64,000 nucleotides of DNA, taken from Solihabitans fulvus. Its GTDB lineage: Bacteria; Actinomycetota; Actinomycetes; Mycobacteriales; Pseudonocardiaceae. The DNA lies in contig NZ_VUOB01000038.1 in the NCBI RefSeq assembly GCF_008386585.1, forward strand, positions 1 through 64,000, in the 5' to 3' direction. Position 1 is the first letter of the stretch. Each line of letters opens with the position of its first letter. Below the pieces are notes generated by a model. That model worked only from the letters and a program-made list of their open reading frames with translations, did not search any database and had not been told where the DNA came from. Positions 25,001-32,200 of this stretch are shown here, in pieces. Both the position numbers and the translations under genes were made by a program.

Positions 25001-26374
25001 CAGGTTGTCCGCGTTGTTGGCCTTGGCGTACTCGTACAGCCAGCTGTTGGAGGACGCGTTGGTCATCGGCGACCAGAAGTTGAAGCCGTGCGGCAGCGCG
25101 GTGGCCGGGAAGTTGTTGCCGCGCGAGAAGCTGCTGCTGGAGTTGGTGCCCCTGGTGGTGGACACGTACTCGGTCAGGTGCTGGCGGTTCGCCGCGGCAG
25201 GGGTTCCGGTCACCTTGATGTCGTCCACCCAGCCGCCGAAGGTGGCCGGGCCGTTGGGGTTGTCGTAGGCGAGCAGGATCCGCTTGATCGTCTTGCCGGC
25301 GGCGACCGCGCCGATGGTGGCGGTGAGGTGGTTCCACTGGTTGGTGTACAACGACTTCGACGCGCCCTGGCCCTGCGGCGACAGCTCGAACCCGTGCTGG
25401 TCGCGCGCGCCGAGCTGGCTGAGGTAGGTGCCGTCGTCGAAGGCGAGGTCCACCGCCGCGTAGGTGCTGGGGTAGCTCAGGTCACCCTGCACGAACTCGG
25501 GGAAGATCAGGTAGGACAGCTGGGTGTCCTTGGTGACGGCGAGGTTGACGTCGAAGACCTTGTTGTAGGAGTAGCCGTGTCCCTTGGCGTAGTGCGTGCC
25601 GAGGTAGCGGAACGCCCGCACGCCGGTGAAGCCGACGTTGGACTTGGTGTTGTAGCCGCCGGTCGGGCCCTTGTCCGTGAACGTCCGCATGTTCGGGGCG
25701 GGCGGGATGACCGCGTTGGTGATCAGGTGCACGTCGGCCAGTTGCAGGATGGGGCCGCCGTTGTTGAGCGTGATGTCCAGCCGGTAGTACAGGTACGCCG
25801 TGGTGTTGGGCACCTCGTACTTCTTGGTCTGCTGCCGGCTGTCGAAGGTCTGGCCGGTCTGGGTGTCCAGCGTCGTCCAGTTCTGGCCGTCCGCCGAACC
25901 CTTGATGGTCCAGTTCTTCGGGTCGCGCTCGGGGGCGTCGTTGGCGGAGGACAGCGCGTAGCGCGCGATCGCGACCGGCTCGGACAGCTTGAACTGCGCC
26001 CAGCCGGTGTTCGCGAACACCAGCCACTTCGTGTTGACGTTGCCGTCGACGAGGTTCTCCTTGACCTCGCCGCCGGGGGTGTTCTCGGCGCTGGCCGTCA
26101 CCTGGACAACCTTGTCGGTGACGTCGCCGGGGATGCTCACGGCGTCGTTGCCGTTGACCCCGGACGCCTTTGGCTGCCCGCTCGGGTCGGTCTCCACGGT
26201 GTCGGTCCAGGTCGGCGCGGGGTCGCCGGCCTCGAAGGAGGAGGAGAAGTCCGTGGCCGCGCCTCCCTGCTGTCCCGGTGCTGCCAGTGCGTTCGAGTAG
26301 CCGCCGAGGCTCAGCGCCGCGACGACCGCGCCGACAAGCATGGTCCGTGTTGTTCTGGCCCGCATCCGCCCCAT
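22043..26374 (-). CDS. Secreted multidomain GH92 alpha-mannosidase
   Basis: Large exported glycosidase (1,443 residues). A signal peptide ends near ALAAPGQ (about residue 32). Residues 75-215 form an F5/8 type C carbohydrate-binding domain (ENLVDGNVNTKWLVF). A beta-rich domain at about 235-395 has WVDDIKVTG. The GH92 core at about 400-1130 contains FNFWSPMTNA, a TYRTTWPAYSLLTP stretch, IHEMIEARD, and GDEDNGEMSAWQIFSSLGFYP, the family signature. A second F5/8C domain is at about 1180-1310. The last 120 residues form a repetitive beta-solenoid-like tail. GH92 enzymes are calcium-dependent exo-alpha-mannosidases acting on mannan and N-glycans. It has its own promoter region, since a terminator separates it from the permease gene. 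Confidence 0.9.
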   Translation of the reverse strand: MGRMRARTTRTMLVGAVVAALSLGGYSNALAAPGQQGGAATDFSSSFEAGDPAPTWTDTVETDPSGQPKASGVNGNDAVSIPGDVTDKVVQVTASAENTPGGEVKENLVDGNVNTKWLVFANTGWAQFKLSEPVAIARYALSSANDAPERDPKNWTIKGSADGQNWTTLDTQTGQTFDSRQQTKKYEVPNTTAYLYYRLDITLNNGGPILQLADVHLITNAVIPPAPNMRTFTDKGPTGGYNTKSNVGFTGVRAFRYLGTHYAKGHGYSYNKVFDVNLAVTKDTQLSYLIFPEFVQGDLSYPSTYAAVDLAFDDGTYLSQLGARDQHGFELSPQGQGASKSLYTNQWNHLTATIGAVAAGKTIKRILLAYDNPNGPATFGGWVDDIKVTGTPAAANRQHLTEYVSTTRGTNSSSSFSRGNNFPATALPHGFNFWSPMTNASSNSWLYEYAKANNADNLPTLQSFTASHEPSPWMNDRQTFQVMPTGGTPTTDRGARALPFRHDNETAQPDYYGVRFENGMRTEITPTDHAAVFRFTFTGDSSSLVFDNVNNNGGLTLDPATGVATGYFDTLDKGQPVNGSTRLFVYATVDSPVKAAGTLTGGGRDNVTGYFQFDTSANKVVTMRIATSLIGVEQAKKNLAQEIAPTDTFDSVRARAQQAWDAALRVIEVQGASEDQLVTLYSNLYRLFLYPNSGFENTGTAAAPTYRYASPVSAPTGANTPTQTGAKIVDGKVYVNNGFWDTYRTTWPAYSLLTPSKAGEMIDGFVQQYKDGGWVSRWSSPGYANLMTGTSSDVAFADAYVKGVGNFDVQAAYDAAIKNATVTPPNQSVGRKGLDTSLFLGYTSTATGEGMSWAMEGYVNDFGIANLAKALYERSKPGDPRRKEYQDNAEYFLNRAQNYVNMFDKNVGFFQGRTPDGAWRQSPQQFDPRVWGNDYTETDAWNMAFSVPQDGQGLANLYGGKDKLGKKLDEFFGTQETALYPGSYGTTIHEMIEARDVRMGQYGHSNQPSHHIAYMYDYAGQPWKTQEKVREALSRLYLGSEIGQGYPGDEDNGEMSAWQIFSSLGFYPLQMGSGNYAVGSPLFTKATVHLENGKDLVINAPKNNQRNVYVQGLKVNGQTYDKTYLPHDVLAKGGVLDFDMGPNPSRWGTAADDAPPSITQGTGIAQPQRDITGAGKGTATGPTDVTALFDNSSQTQVDFAGATPWVQYQPSGAKEKVGFYTLTSGKGAGDPKSWALKGSYDGKTWSVIDQRSGEVFASRQQTRAFKVDKPGRYAYYRLEVTANTGEATTSLAELELLAKPNPSCTSTITGQHNGPLRVSSGVVCLDNATVNGPIVVDAGASLYAVGGSVHGPVSATGAGTVVLLGTKVDGPVTVTGATGEVSIENARISGPVSLVNNAVPAASIVAASAIDGPLACTGNAQQPVNNGLPNTVRGPATGQCQGL

Positions 26375-26501
26375 CGCGTCGCGCCCTTTCGTTCGGTGTC
26401 CGCAGTGACCCGCGCGACAGCGAAACCGGGCGGTGACATCGTTGTCAAGATTCGTGATCGGTCTTGTCCTGCGACGTGTCCGGTAATTGCGGCGAACAGG
26501 G

Positions 26502-26536
26502 CCGTGGACCCTCCGCCGCGCGCGGAGGGTCCACGG
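26502..26536 (-). terminator. Terminator after amino-acid permease gene
   Basis: CCGTGGACCCTCCGC (26502-26516) and GCGGAGGGTCCACGG (26522-26536) form a perfect 15-bp stem with a 5-nt loop. It lies 14 bp beyond the permease stop, separating that transcript from the mannosidase gene. Confidence 0.8.
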
Positions 26537-26549
26537 GGTCGGGGCAGGG

Positions 26550-27989
26550 TCAGGCCGCGGTCGCGGTGAGGTACTGCTCCCTGATCTCCTTGGGGCCGAA
26601 CGGCCAGGTCCGCTCGACCTTCGCCCAGACCAGGTAGGCGGCGATGCCGACGACCATCCAGGCCAACGACAGCAGCACCGGTTTGAGGCCCGCCGAGTAG
26701 TAGATGAACAGCCAGCCGGCGAGCGCCACGATGGCGGGCACCGGGTAGAGCCACATCCGGTACGGCCGGTTCAGCCCGGGTTGCCTGCGCCGCAACACGA
26801 TCAGCGCGAACACCTGGGCCACCGACTGCACGATGACGAACACCGCGGTGAGCATGTTGATCACGTCGCTGAGGGTGAACAGCGAGCCGATCGCGGTGAT
26901 CACGCCCATCACGATCAGCCCGACGTGCGGGAAGTGCAGCCGTGGGTGGAGCTTGCCGAACCACGGCAGGAACAGCTTGTCCCGCGCGGCCTCGAAGGGC
27001 ACTCGCGAGCCGCCGAGCAGCCCGGCGAACACCGAGCCGAACGCGGTCACGATGACCAGCACGGTGATGATCTTGGCGGCCACCACGCCCCAGCTGCGCT
27101 CCAGTACCAGCGAGGCGATCGACGTCGACTTGGTGACCTCCTCCCAAGGCACCGCGCCGAGCACGCCGACCTGGAGCAGGAAGTACAGCGCCATGATGCC
27201 GACGATCGAGTAGACGATCGACCTCGGCAGCACCCTGCCGGGGTCGCGGATCTCCGCGCCGAGGTAGGCGGTGGTGTTGTAGCCGAGGTAGTCGTAGATG
27301 GCGATGACCAGGCCGGCGCCGAGCCCGGCCCAGAACGCCCCGCCGAAGGGGTGGAACGCGCCGGGGGTGAAGGCGAAGGCCAGGCTCGGGTGGAAGTGCG
27401 TGTAGGCGGCGATGATCACCGCGATCACCGAGCAGAGCATGACCCCGAACAGCACCGAGGTCAGCTTGCTGATCTGGCCGATCTTGCGGTAGAGCAGCAC
27501 GACGGTCAGGGCGACGACGGCGATGCCGATCACGTGGCCGATCAGCGTGGTGTTGCCATTGGCGTCCACGACCCCTGGCACCAGGTAGCCGAGGTAGGTG
27601 ACGAGCCCGATCACACCGGTGGACATGATCAGCGGGATGAACAGCAGGGCCGTCCAGGCGAACAGGAACGGCATCAGGCGTCCGGTGCGGTACTGGAACG
27701 CCTCGCGCAGGTAGACGTAGGTGCCGCCGGCGCCCGGCATCGCCGCGCCGAGCTCGGCCCAGACCAGCCCGTCGGCCAGCGCGATGATCGCGCCGATCAG
27801 CCAGCCGAACATCGCCTGCGGGCCGCCCATGGTGGCGACCATCGTCGGGATGGTGACGAACGGGCCGATGCCACACATCTGGGTCATGTTGATGGCGGTC
27901 GCGGACTTGGGGCCGACGCTGCGCTCGAAGCCGCTACTTGGCGGGGATCCGGTGTGGGCCTGGGACGCGGGATTCGTGTTGGGGGTCAC
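26550..27989 (-). CDS. APC-family amino acid permease
   Basis: A 479-residue inner-membrane transporter with about 12 hydrophobic segments. Family features are the first helix TAINMTQMCGIGPFVTIP (unwound GxG substrate site), ELGAAMPGAGGTYVYLREAF (typical APC motif), YDYLGYNTTAYLGAEIRDPGRVLPRSI, and GLLGGSRVPFEAARDKLFLPWFGKLHP. Closest in feel to the LAT/YjeH group that carries amino acids or amines. The divergent ROK-family regulator and a palindrome in the shared upstream region suggest sugar-responsive control. The substrate cannot be read from the sequence. Confidence 0.9.
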   Translation of the reverse strand: MTPNTNPASQAHTGSPPSSGFERSVGPKSATAINMTQMCGIGPFVTIPTMVATMGGPQAMFGWLIGAIIALADGLVWAELGAAMPGAGGTYVYLREAFQYRTGRLMPFLFAWTALLFIPLIMSTGVIGLVTYLGYLVPGVVDANGNTTLIGHVIGIAVVALTVVLLYRKIGQISKLTSVLFGVMLCSVIAVIIAAYTHFHPSLAFAFTPGAFHPFGGAFWAGLGAGLVIAIYDYLGYNTTAYLGAEIRDPGRVLPRSIVYSIVGIMALYFLLQVGVLGAVPWEEVTKSTSIASLVLERSWGVVAAKIITVLVIVTAFGSVFAGLLGGSRVPFEAARDKLFLPWFGKLHPRLHFPHVGLIVMGVITAIGSLFTLSDVINMLTAVFVIVQSVAQVFALIVLRRRQPGLNRPYRMWLYPVPAIVALAGWLFIYYSAGLKPVLLSLAWMVVGIAAYLVWAKVERTWPFGPKEIREQYLTATAA

Positions 27990-28009
27990 GGCCGTACCTC
28001 CTGGGTCAA

Positions 28010-28026
28010 TTAGGAAAGTTTCCTAA
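28010..28026. promoter_or_regulatory. ROK-type operator palindrome
   Basis: TTAGGAAAGTTTCCTAA is a perfect 8+1+8 inverted repeat, 20 bp upstream of the permease start and 67 bp upstream of the ROK gene. AT-rich palindromes of this form are typical operators of ROK repressors. It is the only AT-rich palindrome I found in this high-GC stretch. Confidence 0.75.
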
Positions 28027-28092
28027 CATAAGTGGGGCGGCAGCAGAAGGTCTGAGACGTAAACTTGCGTCGACTCGTGACGGAGGCAAGCG

Positions 28093-29298
28093 GTGGCGGT
28101 GCGGAAAACCCCGCAGGTGGGGACCCCGGCGGGGATGCGCGAGCTGAATCAGCGTGCGGTGTTGGACCTGCTCAGGCGGGTCGGCATGGCCACACGCCCC
28201 CAGGTCGCCAAGGACACCGGCCTGTCCAAGCCGACGGTCGGGCAGGCGCTGCTCGACCTGGAGCAGCACGGACTGGTCCGTCCGGTCGGTCGGACCACGA
28301 CCGGGCCGGGCCGCTCGGCGGTGGTCTACGAGGCGAACCCCTCGGCGGGGCACGTGCTCGGCGTGGACATCGGCCGGGAGCGGATCAGGGTCGCGGTCGC
28401 CGACCTGGCCGGCGCGGTGGTGGCCAGGGTGGACGAGCGCAACCGGTGCCGGTCGGCCAGCTCGCTGGTGCGGACCGTGCGCGACCTCGCGGAGCTGACC
28501 GTGCGCGACGCCGGGCTCGAACTGTCCGACGTGGTGAGCAAGGTCGTCGGCAGCCCCGGCGTGCCGGACCCGCGCAGCCGGGGCCTGCACCACGCGCCGA
28601 ACCTGCCTGGCTGGGGCCGGGCGGGGCTGCTCGACGAGCTGGAGGCCGTGCTGGGGCCGGGCCTGGTGGTGGAGAACGACGCGAACCTCGCGGCGGTCGG
28701 CGAGCACACCTACGGCGTCGCGCGCGGGGCCGACGTGTTCGTCTGCGTCACCGTCGGCACGGGCATCGGCATGGGCATCGTCGTGGACGGCCAGCTGTTC
28801 CGCGGCGCGCACGGCGCGGCGGGCGAGATCGGCTACCTGCCCTACGGCGAGCCGGGCGCCGAGCAGGCGCCGCCGTCGCGCGGGCTGCTGGAGACGGCGG
28901 CCGCGGCGAACTCGGTGGTCGAGATGGCCGCCGCGCGCGGCCTGCACCAGGTCCGGTCGGCCAGGGAGGTGTTCGGGCTGGCCAGGGAGGGCGACGAGCG
29001 GGCGCTGGCCGCCGTCGCCGAGGAGGCCACCAGGCTGGCCTTCGTGGTCGCCTCCGTCGCCGCGGTGATCGACCCGTCGATGGTGGTGCTCGGCGGCGGT
29101 GTCGGCAGCAACACCGACCTGCTGCACGAGCCGCTGGAGCTGGCGCTGCGCCGCACGACGCCGCTGGTGCCCTCGGTGGTGGCCGGGGAGCTCGGCGACG
29201 GCGCGGTGCTCAGCGGGGCCATCGCGATCGGCCTGCGGTCAGCGCACGAACTGGTGTTCAGCCAGCGTGGCAACGCTCACGAGTCGATTACTCTCTGA
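28093..29298 (+). CDS. ROK-family transcriptional repressor
   Basis: Regulator of 401 residues. It has an N-terminal winged helix (residues 15-75: NQRAVLDLLRRVGMATRPQVAKDTGLSKPTVGQALLDLE) and a sugar-kinase-like ROK domain (VLGVDIGRERIRVAVADLAG, VENDANLAAVGEHTYG, VTVGTGIGMGIVVDGQLFRGAHGAAGEIGY). The usual ROK zinc motif (CxCGxxGC) is missing: the position reads LPYGEPGAEQAPPSRG. It is therefore unlikely to be a zinc-dependent kinase, and its fold may be modified. GTG 28093 gives MAVRKTPQV. It probably binds the palindrome in the shared upstream region and controls the permease and itself; a link to the mannosidase is possible. Confidence 0.88.
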   Translation: MAVRKTPQVGTPAGMRELNQRAVLDLLRRVGMATRPQVAKDTGLSKPTVGQALLDLEQHGLVRPVGRTTTGPGRSAVVYEANPSAGHVLGVDIGRERIRVAVADLAGAVVARVDERNRCRSASSLVRTVRDLAELTVRDAGLELSDVVSKVVGSPGVPDPRSRGLHHAPNLPGWGRAGLLDELEAVLGPGLVVENDANLAAVGEHTYGVARGADVFVCVTVGTGIGMGIVVDGQLFRGAHGAAGEIGYLPYGEPGAEQAPPSRGLLETAAAANSVVEMAAARGLHQVRSAREVFGLAREGDERALAAVAEEATRLAFVVASVAAVIDPSMVVLGGGVGSNTDLLHEPLELALRRTTPLVPSVVAGELGDGAVLSGAIAIGLRSAHELVFSQRGNAHESITL

Positions 29299-29458
29299 GA
29301 GTGATGTGCGGCCATTCGCCAACGAACTCACTCGTTTGGCCTAGATACGAATGCTGTTTCGTGGCTTAGCGTTACTTCTGCCTCCCCCTGGAGGCTGTTG
29401 TGTCCTTCCGTTACCGGGAAGCTGGAGAGGGTCGGGGATGGTGCCCGTCCTCTCGGCA

Positions 29459-29501
29459 GCACGGGACAGGTAACCGCGCCCGCACCACACCTGTCCCGTG
29501 C
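29459..29501 (+). terminator. Hairpin downstream of ROK gene
   Basis: GCACGGGACAGGT (29459-29471) pairs perfectly with ACCTGTCCCGTGC (29489-29501), 13 bp with a 17-nt loop. It lies 160 bp after the ROK stop. Confidence 0.55.
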
Positions 29502-29507
29502 ACCGGG

Positions 29508-29642
29508 TGACGGTCGGCAGTGACGGTGAGTCAGTCGGCCAGTCACCCGGCGGTGACGGTCGGCGGTGCCAGCCAGCAGTGTCAGTCGGCAGTGACGGCC
29601 GGCCAGTCAGCCGGCGGTGTCAGCCAGCAGGGTCAGCCGGTC
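29508..29642. repeat. Degenerate short repeats around CAGTCGGC/CAGCCGGC
   Basis: About 135 bp consist of overlapping variants of GTCAGTCGGC, CCAGTCAGCCGGC, GGTGACGGTCGGC and GTCAGCCAGCAG. The array runs over the stop codon of the methyltransferase gene (29633-29635). Together with 29299-29458, which shows no gene, it fills the gap between two convergent genes. Confidence 0.7.
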
Positions 29643-30406
29643 GGCTCCTGCGCTCGGACGGCCGAGGCCAGTACGGCGTGACTCGGGCCGGACCCGGGAA
29701 CCCGCCTGCCGTAGCGCTCGGACAGCCCGACCGTGTCGTGCGCGACACCGTGCCAGCCGTGCCGGGCCAGCCACCCCACCGGCTCCTCGGTCAGCGTCGA
29801 CCGCCACACGCCCCTGGTGTTGCGCAGGCTGTGCGCCAGCGCCAGCCGGCTGCCCATCGGCGAGACGCCCCGCAGCGCGCCGATCAGCCGCTCCACCTCG
29901 TCGCCGGTCAGGTACACCAGGATGCCCTCGGCCAGCCACGCGATCGGCTCGTCGACGCGCAGCCCGGCCGCGACCAGCGCGGCCGGCCAGTCCTCCCGCA
30001 GGTCGGCGACCACGGTCCGCCGGTCACACCTCGGCGGACGCCCGGCCAGCACCCGCTCCTTGAAGGCCAGCACGTCGGGCAGATCCAGCTCGAACACCGT
30101 CGTGCCGTCCGGCCAGGCCAGCCGCAGCGCCCGCGTGTCGAGGCCGGCCGCGAGCAGCACGACCTGCCGGCAGCCGGCCTCGGCCGCCTCGAGCAGCTGG
30201 TCGTCGAAGAACCTGGTGCGGATCGACACGTGATGGGCCAGCCCGACCCATTTCGGTTCGAGCGCCACCGTGCCACCGATGGCCGCGACGAAGTCGGCGG
30301 CGAAGGGATCCTCGAACAGCCGGTCGGCGCGCTCGCTCTCCAGCGCCCGGAACCCGGCGACGGCCAGCGCGGTCGCGCCGACCCCGGTTGGTGCGTCTGC
30401 CGTCAC
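29633..30406 (-). CDS. SAM-dependent methyltransferase, TIGR00027 type
   Basis: A 257-residue class I methyltransferase of the leucine-carboxylmethyltransferase-like group, abundant in mycobacteria and Pseudonocardiales. Typical text is EDPFAADFVA near the N-terminus, RTRFFDDQLLEAAEAGCRQVVLLAAGLDTRALRL (SAM site), VFELDLPDVLAFKERVL and WLAEGILVYLTGDEVERLIGAL. GTG 30406 is chosen because upstream sequence in the same frame is antisense to the DUF305 gene. Substrates in this family are generally unknown. The 3' end lies in a repeat array. Confidence 0.85.
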   Translation of the reverse strand: MTADAPTGVGATALAVAGFRALESERADRLFEDPFAADFVAAIGGTVALEPKWVGLAHHVSIRTRFFDDQLLEAAEAGCRQVVLLAAGLDTRALRLAWPDGTTVFELDLPDVLAFKERVLAGRPPRCDRRTVVADLREDWPAALVAAGLRVDEPIAWLAEGILVYLTGDEVERLIGALRGVSPMGSRLALAHSLRNTRGVWRSTLTEEPVGWLARHGWHGVAHDTVGLSERYGRRVPGSGPSHAVLASAVRAQEPTG

Positions 30407-30468
30407 GGTGCGCAGTCTGGCAGGCGCGATCCGTTCCGCTCCACGGGTTTTCGCGGCGGCGCGGAGCG

Positions 30469-31191
30469 TCAGGCAGGCGGCGGCAGCGGCTGCGCGCCGC
30501 GCTCGACGAGCATGTTCGTCATCGTCAGGATCTCGCTGCTCTGCGACTTGAGCATGTTCTCCGCCAGAGTCCGCACCACGGACACGCCCGCGTGCTCGGC
30601 CGCGTACCTGGCCATCGGGCCGCCGCCCTCGTGGTGCCGGATCATCAGCTGGAGGAAGTAGACGTCGAAGTCCTTGCCGGACAACGACCGCAGCTTCGCC
30701 AGCTCGTCCTGGCTGGCGATGCCCGGCATGGTGGTCACGCCCGTCGACCCGGTCGACGCGCCGCCGTGCGCGTGCCCTGCGGCGCCGGCCATCCACGCCA
30801 TGTGGGTGGTGCCCGGCGACTGCTCGGGCTGGCTCCACAGGCTCAGCCAGCCCTTCATCCTGCCGACCTGCTCCAGCTGCGAGCTCTCCACGTCGAACGC
30901 GATCTGCCGCAGCGCGGGGTCGGTGCTCTTCTGTAGCGCGATGTTGGACATCTCGACGGCCTGCCGGTGGTGGGTGGCCATGTCCTGGCAGAAGCCGACG
31001 TCGACCGAGTCGGCCGAGGGGGACGCGGTGTCGCCGGAACCGGGCAGCTGGATCAGCAGGCCAACGGCCGCGCCGAGCAGGAGGATCGCGAGCACTGCGG
31101 CGGACGCGACCAGCGCCTTCGCCCACGGGGCAGGCCGCCCGCCGGTCGAACCGGCGGACGGCTGCTCCTCGTCGACGTCGATCTCGGGCAC
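30469..31191 (-). CDS. DUF305 membrane-anchored protein
   Basis: A 240-residue protein with one N-terminal membrane segment (about residues 25-47: ALVASAAVLAILLLGAAVGLLI) and an extracytoplasmic ferritin-like four-helix DUF305 domain. Diagnostic stretches are FCQDMATHHRQAVEMSNIAL and YFLQLMIRHHEGGGPMA, which place His pairs on two helices, plus a Met/His-rich middle (THMAWMAGAAGHAHGG). DUF305 proteins are often linked to copper or metal handling. It starts one base after the stop of the DUF3105 gene, so the two are co-expressed. Confidence 0.88.
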   Translation of the reverse strand: MPEIDVDEEQPSAGSTGGRPAPWAKALVASAAVLAILLLGAAVGLLIQLPGSGDTASPSADSVDVGFCQDMATHHRQAVEMSNIALQKSTDPALRQIAFDVESSQLEQVGRMKGWLSLWSQPEQSPGTTHMAWMAGAAGHAHGGASTGSTGVTTMPGIASQDELAKLRSLSGKDFDVYFLQLMIRHHEGGGPMARYAAEHAGVSVVRTLAENMLKSQSSEILTMTNMLVERGAQPLPPPA

Positions 31192-31192
31192 G

Positions 31193-32041
31193 TCAGCCGC
31201 TCGGGGTGCCCGACGCGGGAGCGGACGGCTGGCCGGTGGGCGCCTGCTGCTGGGGCGCCGCGCCGGGCTGTTCGCTGGTGGCCGCCGTGCCGCCGTCCAT
31301 CGGGACCGCGTCCGCGCCGGGCTTGTCGGCCACGAACGGCGGCGGGTTGTCCTGGTCGAACTGGCCGGGGCCGCCCGCGTCGCAGGACGCGCCGATCTCC
31401 GGGTAGGTGTACTGGTTCTGCCGCAGCGACTTCACGAACTCGTCGATCCGCTCGTCAGTCGCGCTGTCCAGCTTGAGCTGGTGGCCCCACGACTGGAGCG
31501 AGACGGCCTTGTCCAGGCCGGGGTACGGCGACATCATCATGTACGGCTGGCCGCTGACCTTCTTCGACAGCGAGTCCAGGTCGGCGCCCTTGACCTTGTC
31601 CGGGTTGTAGGCGACCCAGACCGCGCCGTGCTCCAGCCCGTGCACCATGTTCTCGGTGCGCACGGCCTTGGGGTAGACCACGCCGTTGCAGCCGGGCCAG
31701 AAGCCGTCGTGCGGGCCGCCGAAGGGCGGGCTCTGGTCATAGGCCACCCGCTGGGTCGGCTGCACGTGCTTGCCGGCCGGGTAGTCCTTCTTGACGACCC
31801 CGCTGATCTGGCTGGACGGGTCCTTGTTGGAGTCCGAGGGCACCCACTTCGCCAGCGCGGCCTCGCGCGCGTTCTTCGCCGAGATCTGCGAGTAGGCGTA
31901 GCCGAACACGCCTCCTGCCAGCGCGAGCACGGCGATCACCGCGACGATCGTGCCCCACGGCTTCGGCTTGTTCGCCACCACCGATGAGCGCGCCGCCGCG
32001 ACGCTGCTGCGCGTGGCCTTTGTCTTCTTGCCGCTGGTCAT
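31193..32041 (-). CDS. DUF3105 membrane-anchored protein
   Basis: A 282-residue protein with a basic N-terminus and one membrane helix (about residues 30-52: GTIVAVIAVLALAGGVFGYAYS), followed by an extracytoplasmic DUF3105 domain. Key parts are YDQSPPFGGPHDGFWPGCNGVVYP, NMVHGLEHGAVWVAYNP and YMMMSPYPGLDKAVSLQSWGHQL, giving conserved His and Met residues suited to metal binding. A low-complexity Pro/Gln/Ala tail ends it. ATG 32041 is preferred over the ATG at 32125. It is the first gene of a two-gene operon with DUF305, divergent from argS. A copper-related role is inferred from the family pairing. Confidence 0.85.
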   Translation of the reverse strand: MTSGKKTKATRSSVAAARSSVVANKPKPWGTIVAVIAVLALAGGVFGYAYSQISAKNAREAALAKWVPSDSNKDPSSQISGVVKKDYPAGKHVQPTQRVAYDQSPPFGGPHDGFWPGCNGVVYPKAVRTENMVHGLEHGAVWVAYNPDKVKGADLDSLSKKVSGQPYMMMSPYPGLDKAVSLQSWGHQLKLDSATDERIDEFVKSLRQNQYTYPEIGASCDAGGPGQFDQDNPPPFVADKPGADAVPMDGGTAATSEQPGAAPQQQAPTGQPSAPASGTPSG

Positions 32042-32200
32042 GTCCGCCTCAGACCTCGTCTTCGTCACCCATGCCGGACGACTGCCGTCGGCTAGTGTAG
32101 GGACTGGGTGTCTGGTGCATGTCAACTCGTTCGTGTCTCACCCACCGGGACCGGCCAACCCGGTCGGGAGCTGCGCATACGCTTGCCTAGACTTCTCCGG

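Noticed and set aside
22043..29298. Many long antisense frames (for example 23157-25337, 26487-28013, 28006-29127)
   Set aside because: They overlap strongly supported genes, have Arg/Gly/Pro-rich low-information translations, and are expected in DNA with high GC at third positions.
29498..30661. 387-residue plus-strand frame over the repeat array and methyltransferase gene
   Set aside because: It is the mirror of the repeat and of the TIGR00027-type methyltransferase; the translation lacks any domain.
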